Shown here piece by piece: positions 44,343-55,079 of a stretch of 64,000 nt of DNA. The first letter of the stretch is position 1, and each line of letters starts with the position of its first letter. Source of the DNA: Adiantum capillus-veneris (taxonomy: Eukaryota; Streptophyta; Polypodiopsida; Polypodiales; Pteridaceae); assembly GCA_014529385.2 (NCBI GenBank), contig CM043969.1, positions 26,305,946-26,369,945 of the forward strand, read 5' to 3'. The notes below the pieces were generated by a model. That model worked only from the letters and a program-made list of their open reading frames with translations, made no database searches and was not told the origin of the DNA. A program made the position numbers and the translations under genes.

Positions 44343-44793
44343 CATTAGGCAAAATTTGGACTCACAATGGGGCCTTTTAAGGAGTTTGACTTTACCTCTC
44401 TCTACCAAAACGGGCGCATGGATAAATTTTTGCAAATAAACTCCAACGTTGGCGGAGGTTTCCATTTAGAATTTCCTCTTCAAGCTCTATCTACTGATAT
44501 ATAGCACGCCATGAGATTCCTCATATTTTAGAAGATTCTTTTTTTGATTCACCTATGATGTGACAACTCTGTAGGAATCTAAGTGAATCAAAAAAACAAT
44601 CTTCTAAAATATGAGGAATCTCATGGTGTGCTATATATCAGTAGATAGAGCTTGAAGAGGAAATTCTAACTGTCAAACCTCCGTCAACTTTGGAGTTTGT
44701 TTGCAAAAATTTATCTATGCGCCCGTTTTGGTAGAGAGAGGTAAAGTCAAACTCCTTAAAGGGCCCCTTTGTGAGTCCAAATTTTGCCTAATG
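44343..44793. mobile_element. Foldback (MITE-like) element
   Basis: A 451-bp near-perfect inverted repeat. The left arm starts CATTAGGCAAAATTTGGACT; the right arm ends with its reverse complement (TTTTGCCTAATG). Arms are about 210 bp around a ~30-bp loop near 44555-44585. No ORF and no convincing target duplication. It lies between the protease and RT of Gypsy-3, so it inserted after that element. Confidence 0.85.
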
Positions 44794-45590
44794 CTAAACC
44801 CTTTCCAGAGCATTTATTTGAGCCATTCAAGTGGACTCAAATTTTAGCAACAATGGATGTATGTGTGAATACATCTATGCCTACTCAAGTTTGAAATGAG
44901 GATGGCCACAACATAATTCCCATCCAAATGATGTCAATCCTCAACATTGAAAACAAAGATGAGGAACCCAAGGACTTAATGAAAGCTCAATGAAACCTCA
45001 ACAAGTCTTTTCAGACCTCTATTATGATGCAACTGATGAGTTAGATGAACACTCAACTACCTCAAAAGATTGGGGTCAGAAAAAGAGCATACGAGAGCTA
45101 AGTTACTCTTAAAGGGAGGGGAGGAAAATTTTTTTGACTTTCTAAACCAAAAATCAAGAAGACAAAAATGATATAGACAAAAGAGAGACACCAGAATTGT
45201 GAAAACACGACCTATGCCATCAGTCTCCAGTAAAACACAATTCCTGATGCAGATAGATGCTAATGATTGTGTCAAGGACAAAATAACTGGCAGATATCCT
45301 TCAAACAAAAACTCAAAAATGTCTCAGACATCGAGAAAAACAAGGAAGGGTACTCAAGAAAAATCACAAGATAAGAAACCACTCATAACCAGAGTCGAGT
45401 GGAAAAAGAAATATCAAAAGTTGAAAAAAACTCTAAAGGAGATATACACAACCGAATGGAAACCACGGAAGAGGATGGTTAGGATGTAAGCATGTTCCAT
45501 CCCATTACAAAAAGTATACCCTCCAAGATCAAAAAATCATAGTTGAACAACCTGTTAGGGAACTACGAAAACAGGGCGAGTCTTACGAAG
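44794..45590 (+). pseudogene. Gypsy-3 protease-RT linker
   Basis: Degraded coding sequence. The 45199-45489 frame is Lys/Thr-rich (SRKTRKGTQEKSQDKK, WKKKYQKLKKTLKE), like the basic linker of Gypsy-1 at the same place. No enzymatic domain. Confidence 0.5.
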
Positions 45591-47060
45591 GGCCTGAAAA
45601 CGCTAAAAGGATAGACTTGGCTGAACCAGGAGAAGAGCCTAAACCGGCTTACATTGCGCATGACCTAATAGAAGAAGAAGAAAAGCTTTTTCTGAGCTTG
45701 TTAAAAGAATACCGAGATATCTTCGCTTGGTCTTACAAGGATCTCAAGGGTGTTGATCCATAAATATGTCAACATACCATACCCATGAGAGATGACGCGA
45801 AACCAAGTAGACAGAGACCATACACGTATAACGAACATTTTTCAGGAAGATAAAAGAAGATATTGAAAAATTAAAGGAAGCCGAATTCATTTACGAAATT
45901 GAACACACAGTTTGGGTGTCTCCAATTGTGGTAGTACCCAAGAAGAATGGAAAATTACGAGTGTGTGTTAATCTCAAAAAGGTGAATGCAGCTACCATCA
46001 GAGACAACTTTCCTCTTTCGATAATTGAACATGTATTAGAAGGAGTTGCAGGAAAGAAGCTTACAAATTCTTAGACGGATTTTTGGGATACAATCAACTT
46101 TTGGTTGACCCAAAAGATCAGCACAAAACTGCTTTTGCAACAGAATGGGATATATTTGCTTATCGGGTTATGCCATTTGGATTAACTAATGCTCCAGCCA
46201 CGTTTCAAAGGTTGATGACCATGCTTTCAAAGAATATCTCAAGAAATTCTTAGAAGTATATATGGATGATCTATGCGTACATTCATTAATTCGGGTTGAT
46301 CATTTTGAACACCTCAGAAAGGTATTCAAAAAATGTAGACTTTATAGGATTTTCTTAAATCTTGAAAAGTGCACATTCATGGGAAGGCAAGGAAATTTCT
46401 TGGACATATAGTGTCTAAAAATGGCATAGCTACTGACATTAACAAGATTCATATCATTGCTGACTTGCCTAGACCAACAACACTCAAGGAGGTACAAGCC
46501 TTCATGGGACATTGTGGATATTACCGATGGTTCATCTACATGTACGCTATAATTGCAAAACCCATGTATAGCTTGATTACGCACTTTGAATGGACCGAGG
46601 CTTGTGAAGAATCCTTCATGAAGCTTAAGCAATCTCTCACCTCAGCTCCAATATTGAAAGCACCATATTGGGATAAGTTATTCCACGTACATGTAGATGC
46701 TTCTACTTTGCTATCGGTTGTATACTAGCTCAACCAGGAGATGGGAAAATTGACTTTCCTATTTGTTATGCCAACCAACAATTGAACATAGCAAAAAAGA
46801 ATTACACCACCACCAAAGAGAAGGCTAGGAATGATCTTTGCCGTTAAAAAGTATAGACATTACCTATTAGCCAACAAGTTTGTGTTCTTTGTGGACCACC
46901 AAGCTTTGTTGTATTTAGTCAACAAGCCATGCATCACAAGGAGAATAGTGAGATGGTTCATTATTCTTCTTGAATTTGATTTCACTATGGTTGTAAAAAA
47001 AGGCGCTACACATCAACGAGTAGATCATTTGTCAAGGATTGTTTCAGGGTAATCACCTAA
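45591..47060 (+). pseudogene. Gypsy-3 reverse transcriptase and RNase H
   Basis: RT begins LAEPGEEPKPAYIAHDLIEE (compare LADPGEESKPVFIAQDLTE in Gypsy-1), then YEIEHTVWVSPIVVVPKKNG, KVNAATIRDNFPL and, after frameshifts, AYRVMPFGLTNAPATFQR and YMDDLCVHS. The 46369-46728 frame carries FLGHIVSKNGIATD and VQAFMGHCGYYRWF. RNase H: HVHVDASTLLS and FVDHQALLYLVNKPC (46831-47052). Many frameshifts. Confidence 0.9.
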
Positions 47061-48890
47061 AGGGGTAGACGATGATCTACCAGATGCCTATTTGTTCTCC
47101 TTAGAAATGATACCTAGATGGTTGGAAAACATAGTGTCATTAATGACAATAGCTCAAGTGGATTCACAAATACCACTTCCTATCACAATCGGATTAATCG
47201 AGCAATCGTCTATGTATCAATTACTAGCTGGAAGGCTATACAAAAGAAATTGAGACGGGATATTGCTCTTATGTATTAACCCTGAAGAAAAAGAACAGTA
47301 TCTAAGTCAAGCACATGTTACCATAGTAGGACTTCACTTTGTGGAAGACCAAACTATGGAACGAATCGTGAGACTTGGAGTATTTTGGCCGACTATGAGG
47401 AGAGATGTTAGATCTTTTGTAAAGGATTGCCCTCAATGTCAAAAACAAACACCCATTCCTCATGTAACATTATTTCAAATGTCACCTGTTCTTAAGTGGA
47501 GTAATTATCTGGTTACTTACTTATCGAGCCAAACATTTCCTGAGGATATGAGTAAATGCCGTCAAAGAGCAATTGAAACTAAAGCAAGAGACTATGCTCT
47601 TATTGGAAACCAATTGTATCAGAGAGGTAAAGATCAACATTTGTGTCTTTGTGCAAATGAAAATGAGTATATTCCGATTATAGAACAAGCACATGCTGGA
47701 TTAGCTGGAGGCCACCTTTCTAGTGAGACCACCACAAGAGCAATCTTGATGGCAGGCATATGGTGGCCAACACTTTTTGCAGATGCCAAAGAATATGTTC
47801 GAAGATGTGATGCTTGTCAACGAGCAAAAATGCCAACACGAGTAGATACATAAGGCGCGATATTGCTAGAGCCAATGATGGGGGCTAGAGCTTTGGCAAA
47901 ATGGGATATAGATTTTGTAGGACCAATACAACCACCTGCTTATAGAACCCAAGCTCAATATATCATTGTAGCTACGGACTATTTGACCAAATGGGCCAAG
48001 GCTAAAGAACTCAAAAGAATGATGCCAAAACCACTGCTGCATTCTTATATGAGTATGTATCCACGAGATATGGACTGCCAATAGAGATTGTCAGTGATCG
48101 GGGAACTCATTTCCTCAATAAGGTAATAGAGTATTTGCTTAATGAGTTTATGGTCATCCATAACAAATCAACTCTCTATCACCCACAAGAAAATAGACAA
48201 GCTGAGCATACAAATAAAATTCTTAGCTCGGTGCTGACTAAAGTGGGTAGTTCAGGAAGGACAGACTGGGAAATGAATCTCCATATAGCTCTATGGGCTT
48301 ATCGAGTTTCATTCAAAACAGCTCTAAATGCTACACCCTTTAACCTTGTTTATGGTCTTGATGCCATACTACCAATAGAATTTCTATACCAACATTAAGG
48401 GTAGCACAGAATCTTGAGTGGACTGGACATGAATTGTCAGAAAGACTTGAAGATTTGGCTAGACGAGCAAAGGATAACTGCTGTAGCTCATATCTATGCA
48501 CACAAGAGGAAACAAAAATAGTTTTTTGATTCCCACTTAATCACAAAGATCTTCAAGAAAGGGGACTTAGTTTTAGTCTATTCCCTTAAGCAACACATTC
48601 CCAAGTTTAAGAAAAAGGGAAACGGACCATTTATCATTGAAGATGTATCTCCAAGTGGAGCAATAAAATTGTCTACCCTAGATGGTGAACCAATGGCTAA
48701 TTGGATTAGGGGATGTTGTTTAAAGAAATACAATTTTCCACTAACCAATGAATTGCTAGAGAGAATGCATGCAGCCAAACAAAGGAAGATCAAACGATAG
48801 CAGGTTATTGATGAAGCCCAAGAGGAAGCTAGGCTTCGGATACTCATGTGAAAAGCTGCTCTCAAGAATCAGCGGATACCGATTCCCATC
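47061..48890 (+). pseudogene. Gypsy-3 integrase with duplicated zinc-binding module
   Basis: The 47263-47853 frame holds two complete H2C2 modules: HVTIVGLH with CPQCQK, then HAGLAGGH with CDACQRAK. Their first His codons (47314 and 47692) lie 378 nt (126 codons) apart in one frame. Each is preceded by a similar ARDYALIGNQLYQRGKD-type segment. The core follows (KWDIDFVGPIQPPAYRTQ, then EIVSDRGTHFLN and LYHPQENRQAEHTNKIL after frameshifts), ALWAYRVSFKTALNATPF and the C-terminal barrel (LKKKGNGPFIIEDVSPSG in approximate frame). Confidence 0.85.
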
Positions 48891-48896
48891 AACACT

Positions 48897-49370
48897 TTGG
48901 AAATAGATGATCGACAATGGGAATTACCTAAAGATGCAATTTCAACAGATGATGACTGGTTAGATGAAATGGACCTTCGCATCAAAGTACAACTCAACAA
49001 TCATAGAACCAATGCTTTGGTTGACAGAAGAGCTAGAGTAAATGCAGTCAGTTATTCCACATACAAGAAGGCAACAAGTCAAGCATTGACGGCAGGAATA
49101 ACGACAATCAAAGGATGCAACAAGAACCCAACTCCAACATTGGGAGTAGTCAACTTGAACGTGATAGTACATGGATGTTCATGTCCTCATCAGTTTGTAT
49201 TCTTACCAGATGAACACATGAATGAGACGATGATTCTTGGAATTCCTTGGATGCGTACATACAAAGCAGTACCAAGTTGGGATACGAATGAACTAAAGTT
49301 ATCACCTAAAGGAGGGAAACTCATTGTTCCAATTGCACCAAGCAAGGAGGAATGGAAAAGAAGTAATTAG
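48897..49370 (+). pseudogene. Gypsy-3 second retropepsin-like domain
   Basis: 157-codon frame downstream of integrase: RIKVQLNNHRTNALVDRRAR (active-site word, DTGA in Gypsy-1, here DRRA), VNAVSYSTYKK, FVFLPDEHMNETMILGIPWM and LSPKGGKLIVPIAPS. Position, length and the ILGIPWM motif match the second protease of Gypsy-1. The active site is mutated, so it is inactive here. Confidence 0.8.
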
Positions 49371-50035
49371 CAGACCAATCCACAAAGTCAATATTCTCCA
49401 TCCCCTTGACAATCAAATGCTACATATAGCATGCAAGGAGTCAAGCAAATTTAGGTACCAAAAGCACAGCTTAAGGATAAACCGATTCAGATCTAGGTGC
49501 CTAAAACTTCATCGATGAAACAAAAGAAGGTTCCAAGGGTTCGAACACAGAGCAAGCATCTCCGAGCAAGGAACCTAACATGGAAATGGTTTGGAAGAAA
49601 AAGGAGCACTTAACTTCTCCACAACCCGTGAAACCAATCAAGCAATGGCGAGTTAAGTCTTAACAGACTCCACCACACCATGCAGTACCACGCCGACCAA
49701 CTTACCAGTGGGGCGAGAAAAAGCTCGACAACAGTCAAAAGTACTCCCAAAAGCTCAAGCAGTGTCAATGTGCTAAAGCATCTTGATGGTACAATCAAAC
49801 AGAGAACACACAAGCTACAAGATTTTCTCTTCGGTAGACATCAACAGCAAACCTCGACCCCTTGAGTTAATTACTCAAGACCCAGCTCTTGCACATCATA
49901 TTGGTTTGAATTGCATTGACCTTCATATCATGGTAGAGCCAATAACGGCTATGAATAGACACGATTGTTCAACCCATGCACATAGTCATCCCGGAGTACG
50001 CCATCTAGGAGGGGTGGAAGGGCACTAGTACGAAG
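49371..50035 (+). pseudogene. Gypsy-3 C-terminal tail with VPK repeats
   Basis: Continuation in frame shows QI*VPK twice (near 49448 and 49486). The stop is TAG where Gypsy-1 has Trp (QIWVPK), consistent with TGG to TAG changes in a conserved tail. Later sequence (KSTPKSSSSVNVLKHLDG) is unclassified. Purine-rich stretches near 50009-50026 and 50047-50055 could be polypurine tracts. Confidence 0.5.
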
Positions 50036-51461
50036 TACTAAGTAATTAAGGGCAATGTTTGAAGAGAGAGGAAAAAGTTTGATGTTAACGTGTGATTTTT
50101 TTTCAAAATTACCTAATAATACCCTTATAATTCATCATCAAGGGAAAATTCACTGATAATATCTTGCCGATGAGAGTAAATAGTGTATATACTATCAAAA
50201 TATCATCAAAAATAGTCATTTTTTGGGTATTTTTCATCATTTTTGTTGATAATGAGACTTAAAAAGAGAGAAATCCAACACAAAAAAAAAAAGCTATGTT
50301 TTTCAAGGAATTTTCTTAATTATTAGATTTTTACTTTGCTTTTCTAGAGAATTTTTCTATTTTCTTTGATTTTTTCAAATAAACAGGTCAAAAATTAATA
50401 ATATATTTAGTAGGGAAGCTCAAATGGAAAAAGGGAAGATATGATGGTGATTAGAAAGAGAAGGCGGACAAGCACAAAAAATTCAATGAGATCAGAAGAT
50501 GGAAGCGGAAAGCCTAAATTAGGCGGCTACGCCTACTTTTGCAAAATTCTTGCAGAATGAGCTACAGGAATTCGATCAGGGAAATTTTTGATTCTAGCGT
50601 AGATTTCACGGCCTAGTAGAACTAACGGGGGAATCTGGGGAAAATTGGTTCTCGAAATCCGGGTATAGATATCCATGGTAGGCTAAAACCACCTCATTTC
50701 CACTTGGAGCCTTTGTAGAGGGAGATTTCGGCCTCTTTCGCGCGACTTTTTGGAGCCCACAGTTGACCATTTTCAGCGCCGTCTCATAGGAGACATGAGG
50801 GGTAAGTTCTTTGCTCGACAATGATCCAATTTGTACGGCTCGTAGCTAGTCTAAAACCTAGAAAAAACCCTAGAAACTGAGCAGTGCACAAAGGCCTACG
50901 ACCTAAAACTGACCATAGTGGCCTGCCAGCTTGACCAAATTGGATGAGATTTGAACCATAGCATTCCCTAAAATAATAGAACCTTTCTATACCATCAAAT
51001 GACCATTCTGCTCGGATCAAGGGGGTCCCTAGTTGAAAAGTTAGATTTTTAGCAAATGCCAGAATTCCGACCTGACTCCAGAGATGGCTTGCTTATGAGG
51101 TCTATATGCAATGTATATGATTGGTTTGGTGAAATCCATCAAGCAAATCCCTCGAAAAGCAGAAAACGGCTCAAAGGTTACAAAGCATCAAATTCGACAT
51201 ACGAGCCCAAACTAACTCCAAATGAGCCAGAATTGGACAGGCTACTTCACGACTATGTTGCGAACAAGTCCAAAGCCTCAAAGTTGACCGACCAACCCAA
51301 CAGACAGAATAGTCACAAAAAATGAGGATTTCAGAGTCGACAGCGCACAAAGTGATGCCGGCATGACCAAACTTGACCAAATTCAATTTAGGACTTGTAT
51401 TAGGTGTATGAAACATGTTTAGGTCAAAATTTGTAGGTTTTGCAAAGTTTTTGTCACTGTT
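50036..51461. other. Non-coding, probable element 3' or LTR sequence
   Basis: AT-rich to about 50500, then more balanced. A TGTTTGAAG start at 50056 after AAGGGCAA resembles an LTR start but has no partner. The words CTTGACCAAATT recur near 50931 and 51372. Short frames at 50606-51325 show no domain. Confidence 0.4.
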
Positions 51462-52060
51462 GTAAATAATCACGATTATTTACTTTTGCATCAGTTTTGC
51501 TTGGAAATTGTCAAATCACCTCACCCATCATGTGTACACACCTATTACATGCCAAAAATCAAGTATGAGCCAAAATGACCACCCATTACTTGTAAAATCG
51601 CCAAAAAATGCAAAGAAGTCTTTGCAAGACAAAATTTGGGTTATGGACCACATTTCTTGATCCAAATCACTTCATATCTCATACCCAAGGTCCATACAAT
51701 TCCTAGAACCAATTTGTACCAAAAATTGTCAATTTTGGAATAAAAGTTAACAATCGTGATTATTTACTTTCTGGTCAAAATTGGAGAATTTGGATATTGT
51801 GTCATCATACATCCAAAGTACATGATGTGATAATCCCACTAGCCAATTTTGAATCAATTTGGAGTTCAAAATCTCAAATTTCCTTTATATCTACTTTTCG
51901 GAGACCTAAAGTCGAAATCTGGTACCATTTTCACCGTGTGCATCCAAATGAGCCCTTATTTCACTCAGAGCATGTATTTGGTATATACTTCAAGCCTATA
52001 AAGCCAAGTTTGCAAAAAGTTGGAAATTTTCCTCAGCTCAAAATAATAGCGATTATTTAC
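51462..52060. repeat. Second set of ~290-bp palindrome repeats
   Basis: GTAAATAATCACGATTATTTAC-type palindromes at 51462, 51746 and about 52039 (spacing 284 and 293), the same motif and period as the Gypsy-3 leader at 34011-34897. This points to the leader of another member of the same family. Confidence 0.75.
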
Positions 52061-52247
52061 TTTGGTTGCAAATTTTTGTTTTGACTGTACAGTTTTGTTC
52101 CTTGCATGTTTTTATGCATCTTTGCTTGTTCAAAAATTGATTTGAAGCAAATTGGACCAAATTGTCAGCATTTCAGTCTAAAAGGACATTTTAGAGAAAA
52201 TTTCGATAAATCTGCTAACTTTGCACTCTATTTATTGAACAGGAGCA

Positions 52248-52610
52248 ATGCAAGCAGCGGAGAGGGCCAAGAAGAAGCTAAACCAAAAAGAGAAACTACA
52301 AGAACTACCCGCGTATCAACTAGACCCCGAGTCGGTCAAAGCAGCCAAGGCATCCTACCTTTCCAGAGAACAGTTAGAAGAGCACCACACTATGGTCTTC
52401 ACTAGCAGGTTCAAGAGTGAAGAGGGGCATCAAGTGGAGTTGCGACTCCTACCCAAAGAAGTCTATGATGTAGCTGCCAAAAGCCAGAGACAAAAGAGGG
52501 CTAACCACAGGTTGGGGCTCAAGCATTTCTACGAACAAGAGCCTTGCACAGTAGATTTTCAGAAAGCTTACAAGCTTCTACCCACCATCAAAGAAGAAGA
52601 AACCACATAG
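52248..52610 (+). CDS. Small ORF downstream of the palindrome repeats, unknown
   Basis: 120 codons beginning MQAAERAKKKLNQKEKLQ, charged, helical-looking, ending KEEETT. An acceptor-like TTTATTGAACAG|GAGCA lies immediately upstream. Its place after the leader repeats suggests a retroelement ORF, but it does not resemble the MNLRSGRVLE gag. No family recognised. Confidence 0.4.
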   Translation: MQAAERAKKKLNQKEKLQELPAYQLDPESVKAAKASYLSREQLEEHHTMVFTSRFKSEEGHQVELRLLPKEVYDVAAKSQRQKRANHRLGLKHFYEQEPCTVDFQKAYKLLPTIKEEETT

Positions 52611-52936
52611 ATATCAGACACCCAAGGGAACAAGGTCCTCTCTGGGATAGAGTCTTGTTTTGGGGGTCTCAACAAGAGGCCTCCTAAGCTCTCTCTCCTC
52701 TTGGAGAGGAAAGGAGATCCCATAAAAGCACAAAGTTGTTGAGTAACTTCGTCTTGCAAAGCAAGGTTGCCCATAGCTTGTTGCAACCTAGTGAAAAGAT
52801 AATTAACAAACATGGAGGCATCATCATTAGCACCTTTATGTGCAAAATCAAAGTTATCAATGTTTATTCTACTCTCTTGGTTATTGTCAGCCGTGTTAAT
52901 TAAACTTATGTGTTTACTTAGTGTATGCTTTGGCAA
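52568..52936 (-). CDS. Possible gag start of the inverted-LTR element (partial)
   Basis: Minus-strand frame of 122 codons (MPKHTLSKHISLINTADNNQ, YLFTRLQQAMGNLALQDEVT). It lies 360 bp downstream of the primer site at 53297-53308, the expected place for gag. No domain recognised, and it overlaps the plus-strand ORF at 52248-52610, so at most one end of each is real. Confidence 0.3.
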   Translation of the reverse strand: MPKHTLSKHISLINTADNNQESRINIDNFDFAHKGANDDASMFVNYLFTRLQQAMGNLALQDEVTQQLCAFMGSPFLSKRRESLGGLLLRPPKQDSIPERTLFPWVSDIYVVSSSLMVGRSL

Positions 52937-53296
52937 TTCAAAACCTTAGTTGCTACTCCTCTTAGCCTTTGAAAATAGGCACTTAAGTATCTACACCCAC
53001 GGCTCGAATTGGTTAATTATAGAGAGTAGTGGAATGAGTCTAACATAGCGAAGTTGCCGAGGGATAGCTCCTTTCGGACTTCTTATGGCTCAATAATGGT
53101 AAAGCCGTAGGCAAGTCAAAAAAGACTCCATTATTAAGACCAAAGCTCTCGAGGTGTGCACCATATCCCACATAGTGGGCTCAACAAAACCGATAATAGA
53201 TCCCAGTCCCACTTACCCTAATATAATTAACAAGATCAACCATTAATAGGCTACTTAAGGACCTCTCTTCTTAAGCAAGAAAAGAGAAACCAAATG

Positions 53297-53308
53297 CCCT
53301 GATACCAA
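53297..53308 (-). promoter_or_regulatory. Primer-binding-site-like sequence
   Basis: On the minus strand TGGTATCAGGGC, one mismatch from the tRNA-Met-type site, begins one base after the LTR end (CCATTACA). Confidence 0.65.
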
Positions 53309-53309
53309 T

Positions 53310-53800
53310 GTAATGGAAATGACCTACGAACTTTGAGAGTAGCGGAATTAGGAAATTAAATGAAGCACTTTTGTGAGATTACTTTGTGAGCATAGCGGGT
53401 GAACTTAATTGATGGTAGCAACATAAACATGGTACTTAGTTAACTTGGCATGAACAATACTTTTGCAAGAGAGAGTTTAGAGAACATGACAATAGTTGAG
53501 GACCAGATTCATACGGAGCCGGTCCCCCTCCAATAGGAATTTGTATTATAGTTTCTCCCATCAAGAGATACTTGGTACAATACAATCTTTGTGTTCCTTG
53601 TGGCCTAGGTGATGCAATGAAGATAGAAAGCTTCATGCATCACAAACATAACATAAAATTTGTTGAAAGCATTAACTATCCCAAGCCTCAGTCCCAAGGC
53701 CTCAAACACCTTCAAAGGTGGAGAGAGCTAGCGGGGAATGAGGGGAGACAAGAGGAAGAAGAAACATTCCATAGGAGAAAGAAATAGCTCCTCACTTATC
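53310..53800 (-). mobile_element. LTR, minus orientation (left arm of inverted pair)
   Basis: About 491 bp. On the minus strand it runs from GATAAGTGAGGAGCTATTTC to GGTCATTTCCATTACA, followed by a primer site, so this is a 5' LTR of an element pointing left. It is the inverted partner of 53983-54463. Confidence 0.8.
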
Positions 53801-53982
53801 GTTCTTACTTGGTGAAAGTTGAGGAACTCCACCTCCTTCTCCAAGCTTGTGAGAAGTGAGAGCCTACAACAACACTCTTGGCTATGGAATGCAAATCCAA
53901 CCAAGAGCCATGCTTCAATGCTTAAGCTTGACATCTTTTCCATCTTCATTACTATGCTATTATGTATGCTAGCAAGAAGTAA
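53801..53982. other. Spacer between inverted LTRs
   Basis: About 180 bp, no ORF of note. Contains two ATCTTTTCCATCTTCAT-type words. Confidence 0.5.
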
Positions 53983-54463
53983 TGATAAGTGAGGAACTAT
54001 TTCTTTCTCCTATGGAATGTTTCTTCTTCCTCTTCCCTATCCTCATTCCCTGCTAGCTCTCTTCACCTTTGAAGGTGTTTGAGGCCTTGGGACTGAGGCT
54101 TGGGATAGTTAATGCTTTCTACAAAGTTTATATATTATGTTTGTGATGCATGAAGCTTTCCATCTTCATTGCATCACCTAGGTCACAAGGAACACAAAGA
54201 TTGTATTGTACCAAGTCTCTCTTGATGGGAGAAACTATAATATTGGAGGGGGGACCGGCTCCGTATAAATACGGTCCTCAACTATTGTCATGTTCTCTAA
54301 ACTCTCTCTTACAAAAGTATTGTTCATGCCAAGTTAACTAAGTACCATGTTTATGTTGCTACCATCAATTAAGCCGCTATGCTCACAAAGTAATCTCACA
54401 AAAGTGCTTCATCTAATTTCCTAATTCCGCTACTCTCAAAGTTCATAGGCCATTTCCATTACA
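53983..54463 (+). mobile_element. LTR, plus orientation (right arm of inverted pair)
   Basis: About 481 bp, ending GGCCATTTCCATTACA. TATA box CCGTATAAATACGG at about 54262-54274. Directly followed by PPR gene sequence without a primer site, so it is a solo or rearranged copy. Confidence 0.8.
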
Positions 54464-54960
54464 TGCCTTGAAGGCTATGCTTACATCTTGAAGGCATGTG
54501 ACTCTACGCAAGTGCTCATGGAGCGTCTTGTTCAAAGTGTGGACTCTTAGAATGCATTGATAGCAAGATTTTCCCCACATGGATAGGACTAGAAAGCTCT
54601 AATATATTTTTAGCAGATGCAAAGTGAGGGCCTCTCTCCAGATGCAATCACCTACGCATGCATCTTGAAGGCATGTGGCTCTACACAAGATGCTAGCATG
54701 GACACAAAAATTCACAATTATCTTGTTAGTCAGAGGAACTTTAACTTAAAGATGTCATGTTTGGAACTGACTTGGTTGATATATATGCCAAATGTGGTGC
54801 GCTTGAGAAAGCACAAAAATTGCTTGAGGAGAAATCTGTCCGAAATGTCAACCTTGGAATGCACTAATTGTGGTGCTTTGATCTATATGTATGCCAAATG
54901 TGATGCCATCACGATAGCACGAGAAGTTTTAGATGGGGATCCTCTCTAGGATTTCGTGAG
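54464..54960 (+). pseudogene. PPR gene fragment
   Basis: Broken reading of pentatricopeptide repeats: EGYAYILKACGSTQ, MQSEGLSPDAITYACILKAC, then DIYAKCGALEKAQKLLEEKS after a frameshift, and NCGALIYMYAKCDAI. PPR proteins bind organelle RNA. This piece has stops and frameshifts and no start or C-terminal domain. The word choice is typical of PLS-type PPR genes in ferns. The LTR at 53983-54463 abuts its 5' side. Confidence 0.8.
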
Positions 54961-55079
54961 TGGATTACAAGATATGGTCAACCTGGTCGTGGCAAGGAAG
55001 CTCTGGGATGCTTTTACTAGATGTGATGGGAAGGCTTGTTTCTACTTGCAATCACCTACGCTCCCACCTCGAATGCTTG

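Noticed and set aside
50056-50900. 3' LTR of Gypsy-3
   Set aside because: A TGTTTGAAG start after a purine tract is suggestive, but no similarity to 32535-33309 is visible, so I did not call it an LTR.
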